The position numbers and the translations under genes were made by a program. The notes under the pieces are model-generated. The model was not told where the DNA came from. It worked only from the letters and a program-made list of their open reading frames with translations, and made no database searches. Of a DNA stretch of 52,131 nt, positions 11,151 through 20,896 are shown one piece after another. The DNA comes from Prochlorococcus sp. AG-459-A02 (GTDB lineage: Bacteria > Cyanobacteriota > Cyanobacteriia > PCC-6307 > Cyanobiaceae), in the NCBI GenBank assembly GCA_003212055.1, contig QCQW01000003.1, positions 1-52,131 of the forward strand, given 5' to 3'. Each line of letters opens with the position of its first letter. The first letter of the stretch is position 1.

Positions 11151-11861
11151 TTATTTAGAGGTGTATGCGACTCTTTTTCGTTCTAGTAATAACGGAACTG
11201 CAACACAAGCCACATTCAATGATTCTACAAGCTCACTATGCGGAATTGTAATTGTTTCATTAAAAGCTTCTTGAATTTTTTTATGAATACCTTGACCTTC
11301 ATTACCCAAAATTAATGCGGTACGTCTAGACCAATCAACTTCCCAGTAAGGTTTTGAGGTTTTTTTTGAACTCTCATTATGGCTACTAGTAGAGAAAATC
11401 TTAAATCCTACATTTGATAATTCAGACAAAGACTTAAGTAAAGAATTTAATATTTCTTCTTCAATTCCTTCAAATCTTAAAAATGGCAGATGAAAAACTG
11501 CACCTGAAGATGCTCTTAATACCTTTTGGCCTAATGGGTGCGCACCTCCAGCTAAAAAAATTGCATCAACACCCGCAGCTAAAGCAGTTCTAAATAGATT
11601 ACCCATATTCCCGGGATCTTGAATCCTGTCGAGAACAAGAACAAAATCATTTTTTATATTAAATTTATAATTAGGTATTGCTGAAATCTCTACTAAAGCT
11701 GCTATCCCATCTGGATTAATTGTTGAAATCGCAGATGCCAAGACTTCCTCTGAGACAATATTTATTAATGACTCATGAAATTTTTTGCTTAGATTTTGAT
11801 TCTTTCTTAGCCATTTTTCGGTAACTAAAATCTTAGAGGGATTTTTTCCAGACTTCAGCAA
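11151..11861 (-). CDS. SpoU/TrmH-family RNA 2'-O-methyltransferase; N-terminal substrate-binding domain extends upstream of called TTG start (frame open to 12026)
   Basis: FVLVLDRIQDPGNMGNLFRTALAAGVDAIFL, ALILGNEGQGI, IPHSELVESLNVACVAVPLLLE; upstream in-frame ITSKNNNLVKRFRSFKRGSSPKDQDFFCIEGTHLIEEL. Confidence 0.9.
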   Translation of the reverse strand: MLKSGKNPSKILVTEKWLRKNQNLSKKFHESLINIVSEEVLASAISTINPDGIAALVEISAIPNYKFNIKNDFVLVLDRIQDPGNMGNLFRTALAAGVDAIFLAGGAHPLGQKVLRASSGAVFHLPFLRFEGIEEEILNSLLKSLSELSNVGFKIFSTSSHNESSKKTSKPYWEVDWSRRTALILGNEGQGIHKKIQEAFNETITIPHSELVESLNVACVAVPLLLERKRVAYTSK

Positions 11862-12134
11862 TTCTTCAATGAGATGTGTACCCTCAATGCAAAAAAAATC
11901 TTGATCTTTTGGAGATGATCCCCTTTTAAATGATCTAAATCTTTTAACTAGATTATTGTTTTTACTAGTTATTGTTAAAAAAGTATTTTCTATGAGTAAT
12001 TTGAAAAATTTGTTATCAACTATATTTTAATTAAATAAATATTTTGATCAATTATTTATTGAATTTTTATTTCCAAAGAAATCAAAAAAATACATTTTCA
12101 CTTTTAATTAATATTCATGACGTTACATAGGGTG

Positions 12135-12180
12135 GACTTAATATTATTAGTTTGTCATGATGAACCTAATAAATTAAGTC
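12135..12180. repeat. Long inverted repeat immediately 5' of murA start
   Basis: GACTTAATATTATTAG / CTAATAAATTAAGTC: 15 paired bases with one bulged A, 15-nt loop. Confidence 0.8.
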
Positions 12181-12183
12181 TTA

Positions 12184-13554
12184 ATGATTTGCGGAAGCAA
12201 AACGAAGTCATATCTTAAATCGCAAAATTTAAAGATTCTTGGCCAAGGCAAGTTAAATGGAATAGTTGAAATAAGTGGTGCGAAGAATTCCGCCTTAGTT
12301 TTATTAGCCTCATCATTGCTAACTAATGAAAAAATAATCCTTGAAAATGTACCTTTTCTCACTGATATTGAAAAGATGGGGAATATCCTAAAGAATTTAG
12401 GAGTGAATTTAGTTCGCAAAAACAACCAAATAGAAATAGATCCAACAACTATTTCGATTAAAGAACTTCCATATGAACTTGTTAAAGGATTAAGAGCTAG
12501 TTTCTTTTGTATAGGTGGACTATTAACTAAATTTGGAGAAGCTCAAGTACCGTTACCAGGTGGATGCAATATTGGTTCAAGGCCAATAGACGAGCACATT
12601 AATGGACTGATCGCATTAGGCGCAGACATTATTATTGAAGAGGGAATTGTCAAGGCAAAAACAAGGGGGAACAAAAATAGACTTCATGGCACTCATATTA
12701 AATTAAATTGTCCAAGTGTAGGTGCGACTGAAACTTTAATAATGGCAGCATCTTTAGCTAAAGGAAGAACTACTATTGAAAATGCTGCTAGAGAGCCTGA
12801 AGTTCAAGATTTATGCCAAATGCTTAATAAAATGGGGGCAAAAATCTATGACTCCGGTAAAGAAACAATTATTATTGATGGTGTTAATAAGCTTGGCGGA
12901 TGTACCCATAAAGTAATTCCAGACCGAATAGAAGCTGGAACTTTTCTAATAGCTGCTGCTGCAACTTCCTCTTCAATAACAATTTCTCCAGTAATCCCTC
13001 ATCATCTTGAAGCTGTTACTAAAAAGCTTCAAGAGAGTGGGAGTAAAATTACGATTAAAGGTAATTCGATTTCTATCAAGAGTAAAGAGATTAAAGGAGT
13101 AGATATTGAAACAGCTCCTTTCCCAGGGTTTCCTACTGATTTGCAGGCACCATTTACAGCTCTGATGACAATCGCAAATGGTGAATCAAAGATAACTGAA
13201 ACAATTTTCGAAAACAGAATGAATCATATTTATTTACTTAATGAAATGGGCGCCCGTATAAAACTTAACAAAAACGTAGCTCACATCAAAGGTGTTAAAA
13301 CAATTAATGGGATGAATCTAATTGGCTCAGATTTAAGGTCATCAGCTGCATTAATAATTGCCGGAATCATTGCAAAAGGTAGTAGCAAGATCTATGGATT
13401 AGAGCATTTAGATAGAGGTTATGAAAATTTTGAATTAAAACTAAAAAATTTAGGTGTAAAAATAATTAGAGAGATCAGTAAAAGTACTTTTGGAGAAAAT
13501 GGATATAAAATTGAACCTAAATCTGAGAATATTTCAAAACTCGAAGCAGCTTAG
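12184..13554 (+). CDS. murA: UDP-N-acetylglucosamine 1-carboxyvinyltransferase
   Basis: ISGAKNSALVLLASSLL, RASFFCIGGLLTKFGEAQVPLPGGCNIGSRPIDEHI, TAPFPGFPTDLQAPF. Confidence 0.97.
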   Translation: MICGSKTKSYLKSQNLKILGQGKLNGIVEISGAKNSALVLLASSLLTNEKIILENVPFLTDIEKMGNILKNLGVNLVRKNNQIEIDPTTISIKELPYELVKGLRASFFCIGGLLTKFGEAQVPLPGGCNIGSRPIDEHINGLIALGADIIIEEGIVKAKTRGNKNRLHGTHIKLNCPSVGATETLIMAASLAKGRTTIENAAREPEVQDLCQMLNKMGAKIYDSGKETIIIDGVNKLGGCTHKVIPDRIEAGTFLIAAAATSSSITISPVIPHHLEAVTKKLQESGSKITIKGNSISIKSKEIKGVDIETAPFPGFPTDLQAPFTALMTIANGESKITETIFENRMNHIYLLNEMGARIKLNKNVAHIKGVKTINGMNLIGSDLRSSAALIIAGIIAKGSSKIYGLEHLDRGYENFELKLKNLGVKIIREISKSTFGENGYKIEPKSENISKLEAA

Positions 13555-13582
13555 TCTTTTTCAAAATATTTCTAAGACTAAG
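13550..13582. terminator. Stem-loop spanning the murA stop codon, possible bidirectional terminator
   Basis: Perfect 9-bp inverted repeat CTTAGTCTT (13550-13558) / AAGACTAAG (13574-13582), 15-nt loop. Confidence 0.4.
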
Positions 13583-13591
13583 AAAGTTGAT

Positions 13592-13702
13592 TTAAACGTA
13601 AGCAATATTGATTAGTGAAATACAACCCAAAAATAATATAAACAAGACTAGAAAGCGATTAGACCAATTTTTATTTAAACCATTAAATTTGAATTCATTC
13701 AT
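13592..13702 (-). CDS. Small membrane-type ORF, 36 aa (MNEFKFNGLNKNWSNRFLVLFILFLGCISLINIAYV)
   Basis: Translated by hand; overlaps stop of the preceding small ORF by ATGA; one predicted TM segment. Confidence 0.4.
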   Translation of the reverse strand: MNEFKFNGLNKNWSNRFLVLFILFLGCISLINIAYV

Positions 13703-13806
13703 GCCCAAGTTCCGCTATTAGATCCGAATGTTGTCAATATAGTCATTGCTATAAAAAGATAAGGGACAAATTTAAAAGATAATTTTTTTGCTTGAGTTTT
13801 AGACAT
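13699..13806 (-). CDS. Small membrane-type ORF, 35 aa (MSKTQAKKLSFKFVPYLFIAMTILTTFGSNSGTWA)
   Basis: Translated by hand; basic N-terminus plus one TM segment; ATGA overlap with the next ORF. Confidence 0.45.
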   Translation of the reverse strand: MSKTQAKKLSFKFVPYLFIAMTILTTFGSNSGTWA

Positions 13807-14052
13807 TTTGTTTTTTTCAAATATAACACAATATTACTAATCATGAAGCTATCTCCCAAAAAAAAAGACTTTTAATCGTATTTAATCACAAAAATGTATC
13901 ATAAATGTTTAAATTTTCTTTTTTACCTTATTCCTTGTCAGCAAACGCAATAAATATAATTCTATGTTTTTATCGAAAAGATGAACTATTAACAAACGTT
14001 ATCTTGATCACTATTCCTTGACCAAAACAATAGTCAATAAGTTGATTTTTGT

Positions 14053-14058
14053 TATAAT
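14053..14058 (+). promoter_or_regulatory. Perfect -10 element TATAAT upstream of tRNA-Leu
   Basis: TATAAT about 28 nt before the tRNA 5' end; no good -35 box seen. Confidence 0.4.
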
Positions 14059-14085
14059 AAAAAAGTTAATTTTTTCAAAAGCCTT

Positions 14086-14167
14086 GGGAGCGTGGTGGAA
14101 TTGGTAGACGCACCGCACTCAAAATGCGGCACCTTCGGGTATGTCGGTTCAAGTCCGACCGCTCCCA
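14086..14167 (+). tRNA. tRNA-Leu (anticodon CAA)
   Basis: Acceptor GGGAGCG/CGCTCCC, anticodon arm CCGCA-CTCAAAA-TGCGG, variable arm, T-loop GGTTCAAGTCC; CCA not encoded. Confidence 0.95.
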
Positions 14168-14172
14168 CTTTG

Positions 14173-15348
14173 ATGAATACCTATAGTCGATTCGATATAT
14201 CTTTCAAAAAAGGAAAAGGTTGTTGGCTATGGGACAAAACAGGTAAAAAGTATCTTGATGCAGTAGCTGGTATAGCAACTTGCAGTCTTGGACATAGCGA
14301 TAGAGTTTTAGGAAGAAGGTTATCCAGTCAACTAAAAAAGATTCAGCACATTTCCAATCTTTATAACATTGAAGAACAAGAACAATTAAGCAGAACTTTA
14401 ACGAATATGAGTTGTGCCAAAAGCGTCTTCTTCTGCAACAGTGGTGCGGAAGCAAATGAATCAGCAATTAAATTAATTAAAAAATATGGTAATACAACAT
14501 ATAAAGGTAAAGAATCAATTATTCTCGCAGCAGAATCTAGTTTTCATGGAAGGACGCTGGCAGCCTTAAGTGCTACTGGACAGCCCAAATATCAAAAAGG
14601 TTTCGAACCAATGATTCAAGGGTTCAAATTTTTTAAATTTAACAATTTTGATTCGGTAAAAAAATTATTTGAGGAGTGTGAAAATAATGATCAAAAAATT
14701 TCTGGCATTCTAGTTGAACCAATACAAGGAGAAGGTGGCGTAATTCCTGGGAGTAAAATATTTTTTAAAAGCCTAAGAGATATATGTGATAAATATAAAT
14801 CTCTTCTTATTTTAGATGAGGTCCAAAGTGGAGTAGGTCGAACTGGGAAAATGTGGGGTTATGAGAATTTGGGAATTGAACCTGATGGATTCACCCTTGC
14901 TAAAGGATTAGGAGGAGGTCATGCAATTGGAGCATTATTAGTAAAAGAAAAAGCCAACATTTTTTCTCCAGGAGATCATGCAAGCACTTTTGGGGGGAAC
15001 CCTTTCGCTTGTAAAGCTGCCCTAACTGTATTAGAAGAAATCAATAGAAGAAATCTTATCAATAATGTTTATCTAAGAGGGGAACAATTAAGTGCTGGAT
15101 TTGAAGAATTGTCAAAAAAATTTCCAAATATTATTACCGGAAAAAGAGGTTTAGGTTTAATACAAGGTCTTGTGATCAATGATGATTATGCTGATGCAAA
15201 AAAAATTACATTAAAAGCTTTTGATAAAGGATTACTGGTAGTTCCTGCAGGAGGAAACGTAGTAAGGATTGTCCCACCATTAGTTATATCTCGAAGAGAA
15301 ATTAATATTCTTTTAGATAAGCTAAATTCAATTTTTGAAGAGTTATAG
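14173..15348 (+). CDS. argD: Acetylornithine aminotransferase; start at ATG 14173 (ORF track start 14092 lies in the tRNA)
   Basis: LDAVAGIATCSLGHSDR, FFCNSGAEANESAIKL, LILDEVQSGVGRTGK, TFGGNPFACKAAL. Confidence 0.93.
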   Translation: MNTYSRFDISFKKGKGCWLWDKTGKKYLDAVAGIATCSLGHSDRVLGRRLSSQLKKIQHISNLYNIEEQEQLSRTLTNMSCAKSVFFCNSGAEANESAIKLIKKYGNTTYKGKESIILAAESSFHGRTLAALSATGQPKYQKGFEPMIQGFKFFKFNNFDSVKKLFEECENNDQKISGILVEPIQGEGGVIPGSKIFFKSLRDICDKYKSLLILDEVQSGVGRTGKMWGYENLGIEPDGFTLAKGLGGGHAIGALLVKEKANIFSPGDHASTFGGNPFACKAALTVLEEINRRNLINNVYLRGEQLSAGFEELSKKFPNIITGKRGLGLIQGLVINDDYADAKKITLKAFDKGLLVVPAGGNVVRIVPPLVISRREINILLDKLNSIFEEL

Positions 15349-15359
15349 CAATTTAAATT

Positions 15360-16592
15360 TTGAAAAATGCAAATTTAAAAATTTTTGAATTATTATCGCC
15401 CAAATATGAAAGGGATAATATCAAGTTAGGTTTATCAAGAATTAAAAAAGCACTTCAAGAACTTGGTAATCCTTGCAAGAATATCCCCGCGATACACATT
15501 ATTGGAACCAATGGGAAAGGATCAATTGGGGCATATTTAGAAAGTATACTTTTTGAAGCTAAAAGGAATTTTGGTGTAACGACATCTCCTCATCTTTTGG
15601 ACGTATGCGAGAGGATTAGAGTTAATAAAAAAAATATTAACAAAACTGATTTTGAAAAAATCTATAGATTAATAGAAAAAAATTTTTCAATATTTGAATT
15701 AACTCCTTTTGAAAAAATCATTTGCTGCGCACTACTATTTTTTGACAATAAAAAAGTTGAATTGCTTATTCTTGAAGCTGGCTTAGGGGGACGATTAGAC
15801 GCGACAACAGCCCATAAATCTAGACCAATAATTGCCATTGGGAATATTGGCTTAGACCATAAAGAATTTCTTGGAGATACGATTGAAAAAATTGCCAAAG
15901 AAAAATTAGCAGTTATTGAAAAAAACTCAATTGTCATCTCATGCAACCAAAATAGTCAAGTTGAAAATTTAATAAACAAAAAAGTTGAAGAGGTTGGAGC
16001 AGAAATTATCTGGAAAGATTCTATTTCAAACAGCTATGAGCTTGGATTAAAAGGAATTTTCCAAAAACAAAATGCTTCAGTAGCTGTTGGAGCAATTGAA
16101 GCGCTGAAGAATTTGGGGTTTAATATTAAAGAAAAACACATATCTGAAGGTCTTAAAAAGACAGCTTGGAAAGGAAGGCTAGAAATAATAAATTATTTCA
16201 ACAAAGAAATTCTTGTAGATTGTGCGCATAATTATCCTGCTGCAAAAGCACTTTCTAATGAGCGAAGCGATTGGGAGAATGAAGATAAAGGAATTTATTG
16301 GATTTTAGGTGTCCAAAGACAAAAAGATATTTACGCAATATTAAAAACACTTCTTAAGAAAAATGATCACTTATTACTTGTTCCAGTTCCAAACCAACCT
16401 AGTTGGCAATTAAAAGATATCTCTCAGATTAAAGAAATTGATTTACAAAAAACAATCGAATTTAAAACATTTGAACTTGCCATTGAGTATTTATTTTCCC
16501 TAAAAAAATGGCCAACTACCCATCCTGTTCTAACAGGTTCTATATTTTTAGTTGCTGAATTTATTAAATTTGTGAATAAACAGAAATGTTAA
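15360..16592 (+). CDS. folC: Folylpolyglutamate synthase / dihydrofolate synthase (TTG start)
   Basis: IIGTNGKGSIGAYLESIL, TSPHLLDVCERIRVN, EAGLGGRLDATTA, IGLDHKEFLGDTIEKIAKEKLAVI. Confidence 0.93.
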   Translation: MKNANLKIFELLSPKYERDNIKLGLSRIKKALQELGNPCKNIPAIHIIGTNGKGSIGAYLESILFEAKRNFGVTTSPHLLDVCERIRVNKKNINKTDFEKIYRLIEKNFSIFELTPFEKIICCALLFFDNKKVELLILEAGLGGRLDATTAHKSRPIIAIGNIGLDHKEFLGDTIEKIAKEKLAVIEKNSIVISCNQNSQVENLINKKVEEVGAEIIWKDSISNSYELGLKGIFQKQNASVAVGAIEALKNLGFNIKEKHISEGLKKTAWKGRLEIINYFNKEILVDCAHNYPAAKALSNERSDWENEDKGIYWILGVQRQKDIYAILKTLLKKNDHLLLVPVPNQPSWQLKDISQIKEIDLQKTIEFKTFELAIEYLFSLKKWPTTHPVLTGSIFLVAEFIKFVNKQKC

Positions 16593-17944
16593 ATATTAAA
16601 TTGTTCCTTTACTTCCCACCCTTCCAATTTTCCTGGATTTAATAGCCCTTTAGGATCAAATTTTAATTTCGCTTTTACTTGATCTGCGTCTACAACTCCT
16701 AGGCCTCCGCCTTCTACAGTTAAAACATGTGGATTAAAAATAAACGCACCAAGTTTCTTACAATCTTCCATTATTTCATTTAATTCATCTATCCCATTCC
16801 ACTTTATTACAGGCAAAGCAGCTAATCGTGGTGATCCTTGTTGAGAAACTGCCTCTAAATGCCAAAGAACTTTTCTACCCCATTTTTTTCTCAAAAAATT
16901 AATCAACTCTAGTTCATTATTAAGTGGCAAAAGCATCTGCAAATACGTCCAATTTTTATCCCTAGACCTCATATGAAGAGTTGTATGATTCCATACGACT
17001 TCAGAAATTCCATTGATGAGTTTTTCTTCTTCGCCAAGGAGAGTATATTCAACTTTGCATTTTTTACAAATTAGCTCGATGGTTTTTGTTCCTCCAAGAG
17101 TAGATTGAATTAACAACTTATGACTTCTAGAACTATTTTTAAACCATTTTGGCATTTGATCTACAATTTCTTCTTCAAGAATTGCTCCTAGTTTCAGATC
17201 AATTGCTGCGCTCGTAAGTGTTTTTAATATTTCTATTGTTTTTTCAAATTCAATACAGTCGATAACTATTGAATACCACTTACGTTTGATATCAGTAGCA
17301 AGTAATAAAGAAGTAATTATTCCATTAGTCCCATAAGCATGATTTAGAGGTTCAGCTTCCATAGCATCAAATTTTAATAATGCAGGTTTTTCATTCATCG
17401 TTACTGCCTCTAAACCAATAAGATTTCCTGGATCTCTTAAAAATCCCCACCTAATAGACCCAATACCTCCTGATCCACCTGCAATAAAACCTCCGATTGT
17501 TGCAGTTTTCCAAGTACTAGGAAGTAACCTCAATTCCCTCCCATAATTCTCTAATTGTCTGTTCAAATCTCCCATAACACAGCCAGACTGTACTTTTACA
17601 AAACCTGTATCTGAATCAAATTCTTCTAACTTATTAAAGTAACTCATCTGCATTACAATTCCTTTAAACAATGGGACAGCTTGTCCATAATTACCTGTAC
17701 CTGAACCCCTTAAAGTAAGTGGAATAGAAAATTCCCAACAAATTTCTGCTACTTCCTTTACCGCATTGTGATCACTAGGTCTTACCACCAAATCAGCAAT
17801 ACATGCATCTAATTTTTCAGTAAGGATAGGAGAGTAGTTATAAAAATCTTTTGAAAGTCTTTTTACGTCGGATCGGCTTTCAATAATCTCTAAGTTTTTG
17901 ACTTCCCTAAATTTGTCTAAAAATTTAAGACTATTTGATGTCAT
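16589..17944 (-). CDS. FAD-binding oxidoreductase (GlcD / FAD_binding_4 family)
   Basis: DLVVRPSDHNAVKEVAEICWEFSIPLTLRGSGTGNYGQAVPLFKGIVM and NPGKL C-terminus. Confidence 0.85.
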   Translation of the reverse strand: MTSNSLKFLDKFREVKNLEIIESRSDVKRLSKDFYNYSPILTEKLDACIADLVVRPSDHNAVKEVAEICWEFSIPLTLRGSGTGNYGQAVPLFKGIVMQMSYFNKLEEFDSDTGFVKVQSGCVMGDLNRQLENYGRELRLLPSTWKTATIGGFIAGGSGGIGSIRWGFLRDPGNLIGLEAVTMNEKPALLKFDAMEAEPLNHAYGTNGIITSLLLATDIKRKWYSIVIDCIEFEKTIEILKTLTSAAIDLKLGAILEEEIVDQMPKWFKNSSRSHKLLIQSTLGGTKTIELICKKCKVEYTLLGEEEKLINGISEVVWNHTTLHMRSRDKNWTYLQMLLPLNNELELINFLRKKWGRKVLWHLEAVSQQGSPRLAALPVIKWNGIDELNEIMEDCKKLGAFIFNPHVLTVEGGGLGVVDADQVKAKLKFDPKGLLNPGKLEGWEVKEQFNI

Positions 17945-17982
17945 TAATAAAATTTCTTGTGTTTAATATATAAATTAGTCGA

Positions 17983-19218
17983 TTAGCAATATAAATCGCC
18001 TTTTATATATACTTTTCTCTTTAAAGTACTTGAAAAAACATCTGCCCATCTTTGTGCATCTAGAATTACAAAGTCAGCAGGGCAACCCTTTTTAATTAAA
18101 CCATCCCATTTTAAATTTAATAATCTGCTTGGAGCTAAAAAAATAGAAGATAGAGTCATTCTCTCCCAGGGATTTAGTTGAAGCATAGGTATCGAGCAAG
18201 ACAACATATAAAAAGGGTCAAAATTACCAAATGGGTACCAAGGGTCTTGAACATTATCACTCCCCAGAGATACATCCACATGTGATTTTTGTAATTGCTT
18301 TATTGGCGCAACTGGTCTTTTTAACGATGTAGTTTTATTACTTCGATTAAGCAGCCAAAAATTTGTTAGGGGTAAAGCAATAACCTTAATATTTTTCTCA
18401 GCCATTTTTTCTCCTAAATTTAAAATCTCTCTATGACTTAGAGAAATAAGACTACTTAAATGACTACAAGTGATGGGAATATTATCAATTTTTAAATTTT
18501 CGATTGTGTCTAATAAAACTTTTATTCCTGCTCCAGGCTCAATAATTGACTCATCTATATGCAAATCAATTTCTAATTTATATTTACTCGCAAGAAGAAG
18601 CATATTTGCGAGAAATTTGCTTGTATTTTTTTTATTGAAAGGTGGTACAATAACACCTCCTAAAATGCCTCCATTAGAGGAAAATATTTTTGCCAACTCT
18701 TCTCCATTAGCTGTATCCCAGAATTCCAATGGAGCTAGAGCAACGAATTGTAAAGTCAACTCAGATGAAAATTTTTTTTGTAATTTAAAAAGTTCAATCC
18801 AAATATCAATAGATTGACTTTTGTATGTATCAATATGACTTCTAATAGCTCGGTATCCATTTTGTATGGCAAGTTTTAATGATTTTTCAACTCTTTCAAG
18901 AACCTTATCTGTAGTTCTAGTTTTATGTTCTTCAAGATTTACTGATAATGCACCTCCATAGTTTGATTTCAGATTAGGAAAGTCTGCCCATATAAATGAT
19001 TTGTCAAAATGCGAATGAGTTTCAACAAATCTTGGGAATAAAATATTTTTTGGTTTTGTAAGTTTATTTTTTAAAGGCTTTAACTCAGAAACAAATCCAT
19101 CCTTCCAATTAATGGAAACTGAACATAAATCCTCTACATCAATAATGAGGTTACCTATATCTTCTATTAAACAAAGGCTTCTGGGAATAAGAACCTCAGC
19201 TGTGCCGGAATTATTCAA
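17983..19218 (-). CDS. Amidohydrolase, cytosine-deaminase-like
   Basis: FPRFVETHSHFDKSFIW, RSHIDT, LHIDES, GSDNVQDPWYPFGNFDPF. Confidence 0.8.
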   Translation of the reverse strand: MNNSGTAEVLIPRSLCLIEDIGNLIIDVEDLCSVSINWKDGFVSELKPLKNKLTKPKNILFPRFVETHSHFDKSFIWADFPNLKSNYGGALSVNLEEHKTRTTDKVLERVEKSLKLAIQNGYRAIRSHIDTYKSQSIDIWIELFKLQKKFSSELTLQFVALAPLEFWDTANGEELAKIFSSNGGILGGVIVPPFNKKNTSKFLANMLLLASKYKLEIDLHIDESIIEPGAGIKVLLDTIENLKIDNIPITCSHLSSLISLSHREILNLGEKMAEKNIKVIALPLTNFWLLNRSNKTTSLKRPVAPIKQLQKSHVDVSLGSDNVQDPWYPFGNFDPFYMLSCSIPMLQLNPWERMTLSSIFLAPSRLLNLKWDGLIKKGCPADFVILDAQRWADVFSSTLKRKVYIKGDLYC

Positions 19219-19347
19219 ATTTTTAAATTTTAATTATATTTTAAATCATAAGAAAACTTTACTGAATTAGAAAATAATTCAAATTTCGCCAAAAGATAAA
19301 AATTATTATGAAAATTACCCTTGAGTTGGTAAATTTATAAATGTGAG

Positions 19348-19420
19348 GCGGGCGTCGCCAAGTGGTTAAGGCAGCGGCTTGTGGCGCCGCTATTCGGGGG
19401 TTCGAATCCCCTCGCTCGCC
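19348..19420 (+). tRNA. tRNA-His (anticodon GTG); encoded G-1 at 19347
   Basis: Acceptor GCGGGCG/CGCTCGC with C73, anticodon loop TTGTGGC, T-loop GTTCGAATC. Confidence 0.94.
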
Positions 19421-19491
19421 CTCAAAAAATTGCAGCAAAATTATTTAACTTGTAATTTTGAATTAAAGAAACATAAAAAATTCCTAGCAAA

Positions 19492-20886
19492 GTGCTAACA
19501 AAAACAAAACCAGACGAAAAAAAATTTCAAAAGAATTCAACTACTGGCAGATATTGGATAACCACATTTGGATGCCAAATGAACAAGGCTGATTCTGAGA
19601 GAATGGCTGGGACATTAGAGAAAATGGGATATACCAGAGCTGATAATGAATTAAATGCCGATTTGGTCTTGTATAATTCATGCACTATCAGAGATAATGC
19701 GGAGCAAAAAGTTTATAGCTTTCTAGGAAGACAAGCAAAAAGAAAGCACAAAACACCTAGCTTAAAACTTGTTGTTGCAGGTTGCCTTGCTCAGCAAGAG
19801 GGAGAGTCCTTACTAAGAAGAGTCCCAGAACTTGATCTGATTATGGGGCCTCAACATGTAAATAATCTTGAGAATCTTCTGAGGAAAGTTGATTTAGGCA
19901 ATCAAGTTGCTGCGACAGAAGAAACCTTTATTTCTGAAGACATAACAAGTGCCAGAAGAGAAAGCTCTATTTGTGGCTGGGTCAATATCATTTATGGATG
20001 TAATGAAAGATGTACATATTGTGTAGTACCCTCTGTTAGAGGAAAAGAGCAATCAAGATATCCAAATGCGATAAAAAGTGAGATCCAAAAATTAGCTGAT
20101 GATAATTTCAAAGAAATTACTCTTTTGGGTCAGAACATTGATGCTTATGGTAGAGACCTTCCAGGAACTACAAAAGAGGGGAGGAAAGAGAATACTCTAA
20201 CTGATCTTTTATATTATATTCATGATGTTAAAGGAATTAGCAGGATAAGATTTGCTACTAGTCATCCAAGATATTTTTCAAAAAGGTTGATTCAAGCTTG
20301 TTTTGAACTTGATAAAGTCTGTGAACATTTTCATATTCCCTTCCAAAGTGGAAATGATGAAATTTTAAAGCAAATGTCCAGAGGATACACTATCAAGAAG
20401 TATAAAAATATTATTGATAATATAAGATCATTAATGCCAGATGCATCAATCACAGCTGACGCAATAGTTGCTTTCCCAGGAGAAACCGAACAACAATATC
20501 AAGATACATTAAAGCTAATATCAGAAATTGGCTTTGATCAAGTGAATACTGCAGCATACTCTCCAAGACCAAACACGCCTGCAGCAGTTTGGTCGAATCA
20601 ACTTTCGGAAGAGGTTAAAAAAGCTAGATTGAAGGAAATTAATGATTTGGTCGAGAAAACTGCTAGGAGTAGAAATCAAAGATATATCAATAATATCGAA
20701 AGCGTTTTAATTGAAGGTTTAAATCCAAAAAATTCCTCGCAACTTATGGGTAGAACTAGAACAAATAGATTAACTTTCGTAGAGATTCCCAAAAACATTA
20801 ACTTTAATTTTTCATTGGGAGATGAGATAGATGCCAGAATAAATGAAGCAAGACCTTTTTCTTTAACAGGCGAACTTTGTTTATGA
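19492..20886 (+). CDS. miaB: tRNA-2-methylthio-N6-dimethylallyladenosine synthase (GTG start)
   Basis: [14 protein letters not shown], radical-SAM [26 protein letters not shown]-like C-terminus. Confidence 0.96.
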   Translation: MLTKTKPDEKKFQKNSTTGRYWITTFGCQMNKADSERMAGTLEKMGYTRADNELNADLVLYNSCTIRDNAEQKVYSFLGRQAKRKHKTPSLKLVVAGCLAQQEGESLLRRVPELDLIMGPQHVNNLENLLRKVDLGNQVAATEETFISEDITSARRESSICGWVNIIYGCNERCTYCVVPSVRGKEQSRYPNAIKSEIQKLADDNFKEITLLGQNIDAYGRDLPGTTKEGRKENTLTDLLYYIHDVKGISRIRFATSHPRYFSKRLIQACFELDKVCEHFHIPFQSGNDEILKQMSRGYTIKKYKNIIDNIRSLMPDASITADAIVAFPGETEQQYQDTLKLISEIGFDQVNTAAYSPRPNTPAAVWSNQLSEEVKKARLKEINDLVEKTARSRNQRYINNIESVLIEGLNPKNSSQLMGRTRTNRLTFVEIPKNINFNFSLGDEIDARINEARPFSLTGELCL

Positions 20887-20896
20887 TTTTTTCTAA

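Noticed and set aside
13904-14020. 38-aa plus-strand ORF MFKFSFLPYSLSANAINIILCFYRKDELLTNVILITIP
   Set aside because: No RBS, no partner gene, and ORFs of this size are expected by chance in AT-rich spacer; serves as a caution for the other small ORFs.
19306-19320. 15-mer ATGAAAATTACCCTT also present near base 74
   Set aside because: One pair of AT-rich 15-mers in 52 kb is compatible with chance; flanks do not match.
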